Source: Bacillota bacterium
GTDB taxonomy: Bacteria > Bacillota > SHA-98 > Ch115 > JABLXJ01
Reading direction: 5' to 3'
Length of the DNA: 64,000 nucleotides
NCBI GenBank assembly: GCA_013178125.1
Contig: JABLXJ010000005.1
Location: forward strand, 124,001-188,000
Shown: positions 49,854 to 59,652 of the stretch, piece by piece
How the letters are laid out: every line of letters starts with the position of its first letter
Numbering within the stretch: the first letter of the stretch is position 1
Position numbers and translations under genes: made by a program
Notes under the pieces: model-generated
What the model saw: the letters and a program-made list of their open reading frames with translations, nothing else
Databases searched by the model: none
Told to the model about the DNA's origin: nothing

Positions 49854-51131
49854 TTAGCGTATGCCTCTCAAGGAGCTCTCGTAAGGTTCGAAGAGGATAT
49901 TATATAAATCCATAGCATGCCGGTCCGTCATGCCCGAGATATAATCAGCAATCACCCTATGGACATCCTGACCCCGCTCTATCCTTTCCTGCGTTATCCG
50001 GGGGAGCATACCCGGGTTTTCCAGAAAAACGTTGAACAGCTCCCTCACAATCATTCTCGCCTTATTGCTCATCCTGAGCGTTCTCGGATCATTATAAACC
50101 CTGTCTGAAAGGTATGTCTTCAAGGAGCCCAGCCACGGGTAGGTAGGCTCACTGAAGAACACCATGGGCTCGTCCGCGATTCGCACATCGTCAGGGTGCC
50201 TTATGCTGTGTCGCTCCAGGCGTCTCATAGTCTCCGCCGCCGCATCCCGGATAAGATAATCTATAAGGTTGCGGATCGCAAAACGACGCGCCGCATCCCT
50301 CTGGAGCTCGGGGGCGCCCTTCAGCCGCCCCCATATCGCCTCCTCACCGCCGCCAGGAGCGTTCCCCCCGCCACGGTCGCGGTAGCCCCTCCGGCCGGCT
50401 ATCTCCCTCCAGAGCTCGATTTCGGAGCGCAGCTCCTCCTCGGTCACGAAGCCAATATAGAGGGCATCCTCCAGGTCGTGTGTGGAATATGCTATCATAT
50501 CAGATACGCTCGAGATCTGGGCCTCGAAGCCGGGGTGTGGAAAGCTCGAGAATTCGGAAACGACTCGGGGAGCGTCAAAGAAGGTTTCATGCCTGGCTAT
50601 CCCCTCCCGGGTTTCCCATGTAAGGTTGAGGCCAGGGCACTCTGGATAGCGCTCCTCCAGTTCATCAACTATCCTTAGCGCCTGCAGGTTGTGTTCGAAC
50701 CCGCCGTGCTCTGCCATTAAGTCCGATAAAGCCTCCTCGCCTGCATGTCCAAAAGGCGGGTGGCCGACATCGTGTGCAAGCGATATAGCTACCACGAGGT
50801 CCTCGTTGGCACCGAGCATGCGAGCCAGCGTCCGTCCGATCTGAGCAACCTCGAGGGAATGCGTAAGCCTGGTCCTATAAAAGTCCCCTTCATGAAATAC
50901 AAAAACCTGGGTTTTGTACTGTAATCTCCGGAACGCCGTTGAATGCAGGATCCTGTCAGTATCCCGCTGGAATGCGAGGCGCGGGTCGTCGCCATCCTGG
51001 GCGCACAAGCGCCCCCGCGTCGCTGCAGACCGTGCCGCATACGGAGGAAGCAGCTCCTCTCGCCTGGCCAGGTCCTCCTGGTATAGAATCCGGTAGCCGT
51101 AGCTGCCGTAGCTAGAATATTCCCGCTCCAC
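49854..51131 (-). CDS. dgt: dGTP triphosphohydrolase-like HD-domain protein
   Basis: 425 residues; hydrolyses dNTPs to nucleoside and triphosphate. RLCAQDGDDPRLAFQRDTDR, HSTAFRRLQYKTQVF, the HD motif THSLEVAQIGRTLA and SLAHDVGHPPFGHAGE, then FEHNLQALRIVDELE. A short Gly-rich insert (GYRDRGGGNAPGGGEEA) splits the helical middle. GTG 51131 follows GGTGA. The next gene upstream on the same strand is the VanW protein. Confidence 0.93.
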   Translation of the reverse strand: MEREYSSYGSYGYRILYQEDLARREELLPPYAARSAATRGRLCAQDGDDPRLAFQRDTDRILHSTAFRRLQYKTQVFVFHEGDFYRTRLTHSLEVAQIGRTLARMLGANEDLVVAISLAHDVGHPPFGHAGEEALSDLMAEHGGFEHNLQALRIVDELEERYPECPGLNLTWETREGIARHETFFDAPRVVSEFSSFPHPGFEAQISSVSDMIAYSTHDLEDALYIGFVTEEELRSEIELWREIAGRRGYRDRGGGNAPGGGEEAIWGRLKGAPELQRDAARRFAIRNLIDYLIRDAAAETMRRLERHSIRHPDDVRIADEPMVFFSEPTYPWLGSLKTYLSDRVYNDPRTLRMSNKARMIVRELFNVFLENPGMLPRITQERIERGQDVHRVIADYISGMTDRHAMDLYNILFEPYESSLRGIR

Positions 51132-51185
51132 AGCACATCACCAGCCTTGCGTATCTTGCAGATTGACGCTCAGACTCCATAAGCC

Positions 51186-52583
51186 TTATAAGTAGTTGTC
51201 TGCCGGTTCCCGGCCCCCGACACCGATTCTTACAATAGTCGGCCGGGGGTCATACTGGTCCACCGATACCAGGTCCCTCCTGAGTTCCAGGCCATTTCTG
51301 GATATAACCCTCCAGACCTTTACCACATAGCCCGGGGCGCCTTTCTTCTCAACCTTCTTCTCGCCGGGCTTCAACGTCCGGTCCTCCTTTTCGATGATCC
51401 CAGGCTCTATCCTGTCGATTATCTCTGTCTCAATGGAAACAATATCTAGATCATCTGTAGGCGTTCCAAATAGCCTCACTTTAAGCACGTTACCCTCAAC
51501 GGCAGTTGTAACCAGGATGTGACTGCCCGTGGTGTTTTTGAACTTGAAATCAAGGTAATCGTAGGCCACGGTGGCATCGCGGCCGGGCGGGACGTAAGCC
51601 GGCGCCAATGAATGGTTGCTCCGGGCCACAACCTCCAGGCCCGCCAAGAGCACGGCATTATATAGCGTCGTTGATACCTGGCAGATGCCGCCCCCTATAT
51701 CTGGAACAAGCTCCTGATTCAGCACGACAGGCGCGCGCCTATAGCCCATCTTCTCGCTGCGTGGCCCTACCACCTTGTTAAAGGAGAAGATCCCGCTGGG
51801 CGGGATTATATAACCATTGAGGGCGGCGGCCCCGGTGGCTATATTGTGTACCCGATCAGCATCCCCGGGGTCGAATACAGTCTGGTAAGACCCTAGGAGC
51901 CGCCTGATTCCCATGGCCCGGGCTTCACCCGTCGTCAGGCCTGGCCTTATCTCCCTTACCGTTAGGGGCAAGGTCCTGTCGTAAGACCTGGTTATCGCAG
52001 CCTGGATCCTTGGTGGGAGATCCGAGGCGTCAAGGCGGGCGCCAGGGCTGCTCTCTTCTATCTCGACCGTCCCGTCCTCCTGTGGGACGAATACCGCATC
52101 CCTGGGCGCCTGGTCGATCTCAGCCCGCAGGTTAGCGATGAAAGCCCTGAAGCGCCCCTCATCGACCGTGAATCGCAGGGGGACCTCAATCCCCAGGGTG
52201 CGGGCCTCGCGCCTTTCCCTCATCCGGCGGAACAACCCGCCCGTGCGGCCAGTGGCGAGGGCCCTCGCCACCGCCCCTCCGATATCCGGCGAGATGCCCA
52301 TCTTGCCCGGGGCCAGGTGCCATCTCTGCTCCTGGTGCTCGAGGATAATAGGCCGCTCCAGCCAGGCTGTAGCTCGCTCACCCAGCATCTCCCGGGCCTC
52401 CGCGGCGGTGCGGCCGCCCACGTCGACCCCTGCGATGCTCACCCCGGGGATTATCCTGCCAGGCGAGGTGCGCCGCCCAAAGCCAGCACCAGACATGATA
52501 GCCGCTATACCAAGCAATGCCAACAAGATTAGCCATTTTTCGAGATTCGATTTCGATCGCCCTGCGGATACCTTTCTGCTCAT
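51186..52583 (-). CDS. VanW-family exported protein
   Basis: About 465 residues. An N-terminal TM anchor (WLILLALLGIAAIMSGAGFG), a peptidoglycan-binding-like YoaR domain (GRIIPGVSIAGVDVGGRTAA), the VanW core (FSFNKVVGPRSEKMGYRRAP, PDIGGGICQVSTTLYNAVL, NHSLAPAYVPPGRDATVAYD) and a final G5-like part (PGYVVKVWRVISRNG). ATG 52583 follows AGGTG. Such proteins act at the cell wall, often around sporulation or germination; the molecular role is unknown. Confidence 0.92.
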   Translation of the reverse strand: MSRKVSAGRSKSNLEKWLILLALLGIAAIMSGAGFGRRTSPGRIIPGVSIAGVDVGGRTAAEAREMLGERATAWLERPIILEHQEQRWHLAPGKMGISPDIGGAVARALATGRTGGLFRRMRERREARTLGIEVPLRFTVDEGRFRAFIANLRAEIDQAPRDAVFVPQEDGTVEIEESSPGARLDASDLPPRIQAAITRSYDRTLPLTVREIRPGLTTGEARAMGIRRLLGSYQTVFDPGDADRVHNIATGAAALNGYIIPPSGIFSFNKVVGPRSEKMGYRRAPVVLNQELVPDIGGGICQVSTTLYNAVLLAGLEVVARSNHSLAPAYVPPGRDATVAYDYLDFKFKNTTGSHILVTTAVEGNVLKVRLFGTPTDDLDIVSIETEIIDRIEPGIIEKEDRTLKPGEKKVEKKGAPGYVVKVWRVISRNGLELRRDLVSVDQYDPRPTIVRIGVGGREPADNYL

Positions 52584-52853
52584 TTCTTCACCTGGTCTGC
52601 CGTTCACCCCTGTTCATACCCACAAGCCGGGGGCACCCACAGGCCTGAGGAGGCCTGAGTATCCACTTCTTGTAAACGATGATTCAGCAGTTGTATCATA
52701 CTTCGACTCCCCCGCAGCATTTCCTGCAAATCCAACCGCAGCCTTGCAACTGGAGCCTCGCAACCCACCAGCCGAGCCGTGAACTTCTATAAAATATGAC
52801 ATAATATTTATATGGCATGATACTATTGCGGTCCATCTCGTCTTTCTACCCTT

Positions 52854-53930
52854 CTATCTGGCGCGCAGCGCAGCCAGGGCCAGGAATACCATACACGCCA
52901 GGCCCACGTAACCAAACAAAGGGTAGATTGTCCCGACCAGCCTCGAAAAACCAAGCATAGCGGGGCCCACGGCTCCTAGCGCGATGAGGGCCCCTGCGCC
53001 GCTGGGGCCCAGGTACGGGCACCCGTTCCCGGCGATACGCTTCCCGAGCGTAAAGGCACACGCCACAGCCGTGGTGATCATTGCAAACCAGATGGCAAGG
53101 GCGTATCCAAGGGCAAACACCCTGCCCAACCCCTGCGCGATATAGAGCATCGGGATCTCGATCTCCGTCAATATATCCCTGTAGGGGCTTATTGTGGCCA
53201 CGATAACCACGGCCAGAACCGTCAGGCAAAGCCCACCCAGGCTGCCGCCCCATATAGCGGCCCTGATCGAGGGGATGCTACGCCCCATGGAGGCGAGAAC
53301 CCCTATCCCCAGGAGTATGTTGTAGGAAACGTATATCACCGCCGCGACCTGCCATGTCGGAAGCACGTTAAGCCCCCATGCCAGCACGGGGAAGCCGGCA
53401 CCCGGCTGTGGCTCAAACCACGACCGTACCCCCACAATCACTGCAGCTATTATCATCCATGGGACCATGATCACATTGGCCCGGGTGACCCCCTCTATTC
53501 CTGCCAGGACCGCGATTCCGGTAAGCGCGGCTGTAATAAATACTCCAATCTCCGGCCTGATCCCGAGCTGTTGCTGGAACAGGGCACCGCCCCCTGCAAG
53601 CATTACACATAGGGAAGACAGGGAGAAAGCCATCAATATGATATCAAATGCCCGCCCGGCGGGCCGCCCGAAGATGTATTCCAGGAACTCTCCTGTATGC
53701 GCCGGTGCAACTCTATAAGCCAGGCCCATGATGGTTACCCCATAGCCAATGAAGAGAAGACCGGAGATGAGAATGGCGGCACTCCATCGCTGGCCAAAGG
53801 AAGCAAAAAACTGCAGGCCTTCCTGGCCTGATGCAAACCCCGCACCCACCACCGACCCGATATATGTCGCTGCCAGCTTTACTGTGGCGATAACATCTGT
53901 TTTCAAGGCTACGCTGCTGGTGGTGCGCAT
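52854..53930 (-). CDS. YkvI-family membrane protein
   Basis: About 358 residues, ten or so TM helices. TYIGSVVGAGFASGQEGLQF near the start is the YkvI hallmark, a family related to the amino-acid/ polyamine transporter superfamily and to spore germination permeases. ATG 53930 is 9 bases after GGAGG. The substrate is unknown; it lies among sporulation-linked genes. Confidence 0.88.
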   Translation of the reverse strand: MRTTSSVALKTDVIATVKLAATYIGSVVGAGFASGQEGLQFFASFGQRWSAAILISGLLFIGYGVTIMGLAYRVAPAHTGEFLEYIFGRPAGRAFDIILMAFSLSSLCVMLAGGGALFQQQLGIRPEIGVFITAALTGIAVLAGIEGVTRANVIMVPWMIIAAVIVGVRSWFEPQPGAGFPVLAWGLNVLPTWQVAAVIYVSYNILLGIGVLASMGRSIPSIRAAIWGGSLGGLCLTVLAVVIVATISPYRDILTEIEIPMLYIAQGLGRVFALGYALAIWFAMITTAVACAFTLGKRIAGNGCPYLGPSGAGALIALGAVGPAMLGFSRLVGTIYPLFGYVGLACMVFLALAALRAR

Positions 53931-54465
53931 AACAATCGCCCTCCACATTTACACGCACAGCTACGTTCAGAGTTGGCTGGTTCTCATTAATCTATATGCC
54001 AGCCGGGCGGCGCGCTTCACTCCTCTTTTCAGGCGTCCCGCACCAGCCTGACCCATCTTCCCGCCCTCGCACGAGAATCCGGCTACCTGCTCCCCTTCCC
54101 GCACCCAGTTTCCTAGAATACCACCGGGAATATCGCCCGGAATACTATCAGGTTCCTGACACATACCATACGGACTACCCCACTATCGCAACGCCGGCTA
54201 TCCCAGTATAAACGCAGCGTGGATGCATAGAAAGCCTCTCCCCTTCATATAATGGCAATATCTAGGCACCGGGCAAAATAACAACGCCAGGGCGTTTAGC
54301 AGGAGCCTCCAGGCCGGAATAGAGGCGACCCACCCGGTGTGTTGTAGCCATTCAATTACTATCTAAACCGCTACCCAAGGTAGCCCTGTAAACTTCTGCA
54401 TATAACTCAGGAGTAACTTAGGAGGGCGGCGGCAGAAGGCTGAAACTCCCTTCGAGGTGAACGCG
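53931..54465. other. intergenic region before yyaC
   Basis: 535 bases between divergent genes. A TATAAT at about 54247-54252 has no -35 nearby. No supportable reading frame; the yyaC leader at 54410-54465 carries GAGGTG. Confidence 0.45.
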
Positions 54466-55113
54466 ATGTTCAATCTGATCTCCCGTTGCCGAGGCGCCAT
54501 GCCGGTTCCCGAGAAGGTCCATATTGAAAACCCTGAAGCCCCGATTCTCCTGGCATCGGCGCTGGCCCGACATATAGAAACAGATTTCGCGGGTTCCGGG
54601 CGGTCGCAGGACATCGTGCTGCTCTGCATCGGGACGGATAGGTCGACAGGGGATTCCCTCGGGCCTCTTGTCGGGACCAAGATGGCGCGCCTGTGCATGC
54701 CCGGACTCTCCATTTACGGCACCCTCGACGAGCCCGTGCACGCGGCAAACCTCGAATCGGCGATCCAAAAGATCAACTCCATGTCACGGAACCCCTATAT
54801 CATTGCGACTGACGCCTGCCTTGGTCGTCTCGAAAGCATAGGCATGATCACGGTAAACAGGGGGCCGCTCAAGCCAGGGACCGGGGTAAATAAATCTCTC
54901 CCGCCTGTAGGGAACCTCCATATTACTGGCGTGGTGAACGTCGGGGGCTATATGGAGTACCTCGTGCTCCAGAATACGCGCCTGAGCCTGGTTATGCGGA
55001 TGGCCGATATAATCGCCGAGGCCCTCGCCGGGGGGCTCGAGGGGGCGATGCGGGGTATCGCAGCCGCAACCGGGGGGATGGCCCCCAGTGCTGATTCCAG
55101 GCGAGAGAGATAG
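54466..55113 (+). CDS. yyaC: spore protease-like protein YyaC
   Basis: 215 residues. IVLLCIGTDRSTGDSLGPLV, YIIATDACLGRLESIGMITV, NRGPLKPGTGVNKSLPPVG and LHITGVVNVGGYMEYLVLQN are the YyaC/Gpr-like signature; the family is restricted to endospore formers. ATG 54466 is 6 bases after GAGGTG. In Bacillus yyaC lies near spo0J, as it does here. Confidence 0.94.
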   Translation: MFNLISRCRGAMPVPEKVHIENPEAPILLASALARHIETDFAGSGRSQDIVLLCIGTDRSTGDSLGPLVGTKMARLCMPGLSIYGTLDEPVHAANLESAIQKINSMSRNPYIIATDACLGRLESIGMITVNRGPLKPGTGVNKSLPPVGNLHITGVVNVGGYMEYLVLQNTRLSLVMRMADIIAEALAGGLEGAMRGIAAATGGMAPSADSRRER

Positions 55114-55155
55114 CGGGCCCGAGATTATGGAACGGCCCGCTCCCCCCGGGTGGCC

Positions 55156-55407
55156 TTAATCTCGGCGCATCCGTGCCTCAACCTCGGCGAGCACGTCCTC
55201 AGCTGATTTGCCGGTTGCATCGAGGACCGGAACCTCTGTGGAGATAGCCTGGACGCCCGACATATCGGTATCAATGCCGCTTATAACTACGGCATCGGCC
55301 CGCCCCCTGGCTTCCTCGATATCCACAACATCATAACCCGCATCCTTGAAGGCTGCCCGGACATTGCCAAGGCTGGCAGATACAGCTATGACCCCTTTGC
55401 TATTCAT
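55156..55407 (-). CDS. YkuS/UPF0180-family protein
   Basis: 83 residues. A short protein with IAVSASLGNVRAAFKDAGYD, DAVVISGIDTDMSGVQAIST and PVLDATGKSAEDVLAEVEAR, the YkuS (UPF0180) pattern; the usual Cys pair is not seen. ATG 55407 follows AGGTG by 6 bases. Function unknown across the family. Confidence 0.85.
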   Translation of the reverse strand: MNSKGVIAVSASLGNVRAAFKDAGYDVVDIEEARGRADAVVISGIDTDMSGVQAISTEVPVLDATGKSAEDVLAEVEARMRRD

Positions 55408-55519
55408 CTTCAACACCTGCTACACACCTCCATCGGCTGGGGCCTCCGCGACCGGAGCCTCCAATCCGAGTATCATAACACCGATATTACACCGATATTA
55501 TGACATGGATCGATGCAGA

Positions 55520-56170
55520 TTATGAATCGCCGCGCTTCCATCCAAGAAGCTCCTGGACCTCATCGTCGGTGGTGGGGTCAAAATTCCAGTAAAATTGCCC
55601 CACCGCATAGAACGGCTCGGGGGTGGCCAATATAACGGCCTCATCAACCTCTCGCGAAAGCCTCTGTGCCGTATCCGGCGGCGCTACAGGCACGGCCATG
55701 ACGACCCTGGCCGGCGAGCCCTTCCTTATCGCCCTAAGGGCCGCAAGCATTGTGTACCCTGTTGCGAGCCCATCGTCCACGACGATCACGGTTTTCCCCT
55801 TGAAGCACGGGAAAGGGCGCCCGCCACGGTACCGCTCCATCCGGCGTTCTGCCTCCCTGTGCTCGCGTTGCGCCCCTTCATCAATATACCCAGCATCAAC
55901 ACCAAGCATCCTCACAAGCTCCTCATTTAATACAAGCGTCCCATCGTGCGCCACAGCCCCTATAGCGAGCTCGGGGTTATCCGGCGCACCGATCTTTCTG
56001 GGCGCTATGATATCGAGATCAGACTCGAGCGCTCCTGCAATCTCGGCGGCAACCGGGACCCCGCCCCGCGGGAGGGCTATGACTATGCATGGAGATCCCT
56101 TATAGTGTTTAAGTCGCTCCGCAAGCATCCTGCCCGCCTCATGCCGGTCGCTAAACGCTATCGCGGCCAT
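55520..56170 (-). CDS. phosphoribosyltransferase-domain protein
   Basis: About 216 residues. VIALPRGGVPVAAEIAGALE, the flexible loop region RKIGAPDNPELAIGAV and the PRPP-binding TVIVVDDGLATGYTMLAALR show a type I PRTase fold; it belongs to the stand-alone family often annotated as predicted phosphoribosyltransferase, not to Apt or Hpt. ATG 56170 follows GGAGG. Substrate unknown. Confidence 0.9.
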   Translation of the reverse strand: MAAIAFSDRHEAGRMLAERLKHYKGSPCIVIALPRGGVPVAAEIAGALESDLDIIAPRKIGAPDNPELAIGAVAHDGTLVLNEELVRMLGVDAGYIDEGAQREHREAERRMERYRGGRPFPCFKGKTVIVVDDGLATGYTMLAALRAIRKGSPARVVMAVPVAPPDTAQRLSREVDEAVILATPEPFYAVGQFYWNFDPTTDDEVQELLGWKRGDS

Positions 56171-56256
56171 ATCCCGCCGCCTCCTCCTCACCGGATTAGT
56201 GGAGCTCGCCAGGCCGCCTGCAATGGGCACCGGCAACTCCTTTTATGAATCCCGGT

Positions 56257-56427
56257 CTATACTATAAGCCTCCGGCCCATTTCGACCAGCTCAATCTTAA
56301 ACCTCACGACATAGTCTGCCCAGGCCGGGACTTTACCTAACCGGTCCAGTACGAAATCCAGCCTCTCATATGCGTCTCCACTGCATCCCCACGTGACCCC
56401 CAGGGCGAGCGGGCGGGGTGTCTCCAT
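56257..56427 (-). CDS. small hypothetical protein (56 residues)
   Basis: An uninterrupted frame of 56 codons on the same strand as its neighbours: METPRPLALGVTWGCSGDAY, ERLDFVLDRLGKVPAWADYV, and a final FKIELVEMGRRLIV. The amphipathic composition looks protein-like. The ribosome site is weak (GAGCGGG close to the ATG). I recognise no family. It fills an otherwise empty 370-base gap between bactofilin and the phosphoribosyltransferase. Confidence 0.4.
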   Translation of the reverse strand: METPRPLALGVTWGCSGDAYERLDFVLDRLGKVPAWADYVVRFKIELVEMGRRLIV

Positions 56428-56541
56428 CCCGCTCTAAAATGCATTCAAAAAGGCACCCGCCGGCGGGCGCCAGCAACGTGCCTCCTAACCTTCGATGTTC
56501 GGTAACCTTCCGCCGTTCCCCTTGTTCCCTGGCCGACCCGT

Positions 56542-56970
56542 CTAGGAACTCCCTGGCGCTTCATGATCAACCCCTTCATCCTCCACTCGCCCCGGGAGAA
56601 GCTTAGGCTCGCCGGAATCAGGGCGCGTCATCTCGCAGGCGCCCCTGAAAATGGCGCCGTCCTCGATCACGAGCGTAGCCACCTTCACGTCTCCATAGAG
56701 CCTCCCTGACGGCACTATCTCCAGCCGCCCATCAGCCACGACATTCCCCTCGACGTGACCGGCGATCACCACGTTCTTCGCCCGCACCGCTGCGGCAACC
56801 ATACCGCCCTCGCCGATTATGAGATCACCAGTTGTATCTATTTCCCCGCGGAGGCGCCCATCGATACGCACCGCGCCACTTGCAACCAGCTTTCCCTCGA
56901 ACTCTGTATCCTTCCCCACCACCGTATCGACGCCCTTCACGAGCTGGGATTCCTGCCGTCTGGTAAACAT
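56542..56970 (-). CDS. bactofilin (polymer-forming cytoskeletal protein)
   Basis: About 142 residues. The beta-helix core repeats hydrophobic-turn units: TEFEGKLVASGAVRIDGRLR, GEIDTTGDLIIGEGGMVAAA, RAKNVVIAGHVEGNVVADGR, LEIVPSGRLYGDVKVATLVI, EDGAIFRGACEM. ATG 56970 follows GGAGGG by 8 bases. Bactofilins scaffold cell-wall enzymes; an M23 endopeptidase gene lies directly upstream on the same strand (150 bases), a pair seen in many bacteria. Confidence 0.93.
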   Translation of the reverse strand: MFTRRQESQLVKGVDTVVGKDTEFEGKLVASGAVRIDGRLRGEIDTTGDLIIGEGGMVAAAVRAKNVVIAGHVEGNVVADGRLEIVPSGRLYGDVKVATLVIEDGAIFRGACEMTRPDSGEPKLLPGRVEDEGVDHEAPGSS

Positions 56971-57120
56971 ACATCGCTCCCTCCCATCCCCCGCGTGGAG
57001 ACGATACAATAGTCTGCAGTCCACGACCCCGGCGGGCGCAACTGGCAGGCGAGCCGGGACCGATATCGGGGAACCCGGCGGATCCCTACAACAGCGCCTA
57101 AATGACTACGGGGCGCTGGC

Positions 57121-58167
57121 TCAGCGCATATAGCGCCGTGGGTCTACGGGCCTCCCGTGGAGACGAACCTCATAATGCACATGGGGCCCCGTGCTTGTCC
57201 CTGTGCTGCCTGAGTAGGCGATCACCTGCCCCTTTCCGACTCTCTGACCCCCGCGCACCACCAGGCGAGAGTTGTGACCATAGACTGTGGTGACCCCTCC
57301 CCCATGGTTTATGATTACGACGAGGCCGTAGCCACCCTGCCAGCCTGCATATGAAATAGTACCCGCTGCTGTAGCCCGCACGGGCGTTCCCGTCCTAGTT
57401 GCGATGTCGATTCCTGTATGATGATGGTAGGTCCCGGTAATTGGGTGACGCCGGCTCCCAAAGCTCGAGGATATACGCCCACGGACAGGCCAAAGGCTCG
57501 GCTTACGGTCATTCAAGTCCTGGTAGACCTGTGCCGTGTGCCTCAGAGCCTGAAGTTCGCGCTCCTCGCGGCCAAAAGCCTCCTCCAGGGCACCAAGGGT
57601 TTCCCCCAGCGCCTCGAGAGCAAAGCCGTTTTCACCCGGAGAGGAGGCATCCGGCTCCCCACCCCCCACGGCGGGCCCGGAGGCGCCGCCATCCGAGGTC
57701 ATCCCTGGTAATCCCCGGCCAATCCTGATGTCTTCGCCGCCCCTGCTGGCAACCCTGCTAACGCGCGTTACGCCAGCCTGTTTGATTATTGCGTTTATAT
57801 CCCTGCCCAGGGCGTCCAGCTTCCGAAATCTTTCCTCAAGGCTCCTGGCCTTCCCGGCCAGCTTTTCGATCTCCTTGGCCTGCTCCTCATGGAGTTGCTT
57901 TAGTCTGGTATTCTCGAGCGTAAGCGCGCGAATCCTCGCCTCACTGGCTGCCTTGGCGGAGCGAAGCTGGGCCGTCGTCACGCCCATCCCCAGGTATGAC
58001 CACACGAGGAACGCCAGGGTTAATATCGCAACAAAGCAAGCTGCATAAAAGGCCAGCAAGGGAACTTTAAAGCAGTGTACTGAGCCCTCAGTTGATGGTA
58101 TTGTCATTACTGTGACGGTGGCCCGCCTGTGCCGCAATAGCCTGCGTCTCAGGGCCTTTCGCCACAT
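57121..58167 (-). CDS. M23-family peptidoglycan endopeptidase with coiled coil
   Basis: About 348 residues. A TM anchor (LLAFYAACFVAILTLAFLVW), a coiled coil (LRSAKAASEARIRALTLENT and following), a Gly/Ser-rich insert (GMTSDGGASGPAVGGGEPD), then the LytM domain with GSRRHPITGTYHHHTGIDIA and GPHVHYEVRLHGRPVDPRR, giving the zinc ligands H..D and H.H. ATG 58167 follows GGGGAGAGG. It cuts peptide cross-links outside the membrane and is probably positioned by the bactofilin. Confidence 0.94.
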   Translation of the reverse strand: MWRKALRRRLLRHRRATVTVMTIPSTEGSVHCFKVPLLAFYAACFVAILTLAFLVWSYLGMGVTTAQLRSAKAASEARIRALTLENTRLKQLHEEQAKEIEKLAGKARSLEERFRKLDALGRDINAIIKQAGVTRVSRVASRGGEDIRIGRGLPGMTSDGGASGPAVGGGEPDASSPGENGFALEALGETLGALEEAFGREERELQALRHTAQVYQDLNDRKPSLWPVRGRISSSFGSRRHPITGTYHHHTGIDIATRTGTPVRATAAGTISYAGWQGGYGLVVIINHGGGVTTVYGHNSRLVVRGGQRVGKGQVIAYSGSTGTSTGPHVHYEVRLHGRPVDPRRYMR

Positions 58168-58887
58168 GGGCCTCTCCCCTTTCTGGAGGTGATAATCGAT
58201 ACCCGCTCCGTGGGTATAGATCAGGGACCGCCTGAAATGTTGGCGCAACGCCAGAATGCCCCTTCTGCCATGTTATCCAATTTGATGGGTAAAAATACAG
58301 ACAAAGATATGTTCCCGCATTCCAGGGCTGATCTTTCCACCATGCGATGCGTGGCCCCTGCCACCATATTGTCGCACATCTGATGGAACTAATCTAATAG
58401 AATCGACAAACTGATAAAGCCGATTTGCCAACGTTTACAGGCAAACCTTCGTCTGTCCTCGCACGTGTTCACGAAACCCGGCGCAGCTCGGATACCTTTT
58501 GAAATACTCCTACCGGTGTGAGCGCTCCCAGAACGAAAAGACAAACCCTGAGCCAAACCAAAATAGACCCTCCGGCAAAGGCGCTCTGAAACGCTACGCC
58601 CTATGAGCCGCTACCCAAGGGTCTGGGTATCAGGTCTATATCCGGCCTACCCAGACAAAATAGATTCAGGTAGTTGAGCTATAAAGGGAACATGCTCCAT
58701 TTATGGAAGTCTGCTATTAGGGAATTTCGCCACTACCCTTCAGAATCCTGCCTGAGAAAATAGATTTGTGGTTGGATTATTGCCCCTCAGGCGACATGAT
58801 CCCGATTATCATCATCTACAGGTCCGCCAGGCCCCTTCAGGTCGTTGCTCAGATGGCTCCTGCGTAGCTATTGCGTCGATGATTTAG
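58168..58887. other. intergenic region without a supportable gene
   Basis: 720 bases of lower GC. It contains several copies of AAAATAGA with variants (near 58560, 58655 and 58755) and a small stem around CCCAAGGGTCTGGG (near 58617). No reading frame has a ribosome site and protein-like composition. Confidence 0.4.
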
Positions 58888-59448
58888 CTAATGATCAGTC
58901 CAATCTTTGCGAACAGCCCTGACAACCGCAGCGCGTTCCTCATCAGATAAAGGGTAAGAAGACGACCCTGATTGCAGGGGTTTGGCGTAGACGCAGCTTT
59001 CCTCGCGACCATGAAGCGCTGTGATAACAACTCCATCACCGTTGCCATCAACGAGTGCCAGGGAGAAGCTTTGCTCGCCCCCCACATCATGAAAGGCATT
59101 GAACCTCACAATGCCTATTCCCTGTATGCAGCCCGGGCATTGACGCTCCCGCTGCGTGCGAAACTCCTCGAGGTCCGAGAGTTTCCGGGAAAGCGCGGCA
59201 ATGCCATCGCGGAGCTGGTGGATAACATCCTCGAGCTCCCCTGCGTTATCCACCGGCTCGTTAGGGAGGTGGCGTTCAACCCGGGTTACGCGTTTCACCA
59301 AATATAGATTAACGAAAAAAAGGACGATCCCTGTTATGGTAGCCAGAGAAGCTATCATGGTCGAATAGGGGCGGGTAATCAAATGAAAATGATAGAGATA
59401 ATATGAAAGCATCAAACGAAGTTGCTCGAGGATATTATCAAGGCTCAT
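58888..59448 (-). CDS. DUF4446 membrane-anchored protein
   Basis: 186 residues. One TM segment (MIASLATITGIVLFFVNLYL), a coiled coil (ELEDVIHQLRDGIAALSRKL), and the DUF4446 core CIQGIGIVRFNAFHDVGGEQ, SFSLALVDGNGDGVVITALH, GREESCVYAKPLQSGSS. The family is regularly next to parB in Bacillota, as here. Function unknown. Confidence 0.9.
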   Translation of the reverse strand: MSLDNILEQLRLMLSYYLYHFHLITRPYSTMIASLATITGIVLFFVNLYLVKRVTRVERHLPNEPVDNAGELEDVIHQLRDGIAALSRKLSDLEEFRTQRERQCPGCIQGIGIVRFNAFHDVGGEQSFSLALVDGNGDGVVITALHGREESCVYAKPLQSGSSSYPLSDEERAAVVRAVRKDWTDH

Positions 59449-59652
59449 AGTAAGCAGCTGTAAACCCCACCTAAATAATAGAGTCTACGTTTCACATCCT
59501 CGTTTCATATCCTCTACCCCGAGGTGGGCCGCAGCTAATCTCCTTTCCGCACAACCTGGTAACACAATATCATCACATTATCGTACTGCCGGGCAAGACA
59601 TTCATTAATACCAGTATATGCAACTATAACAACATTGCAGTAGCCCGTCTAG

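Noticed and set aside
54363-54768. Minus-strand frames opposite yyaC
   Set aside because: Shadows of yyaC, which has its own good start and known family motifs.
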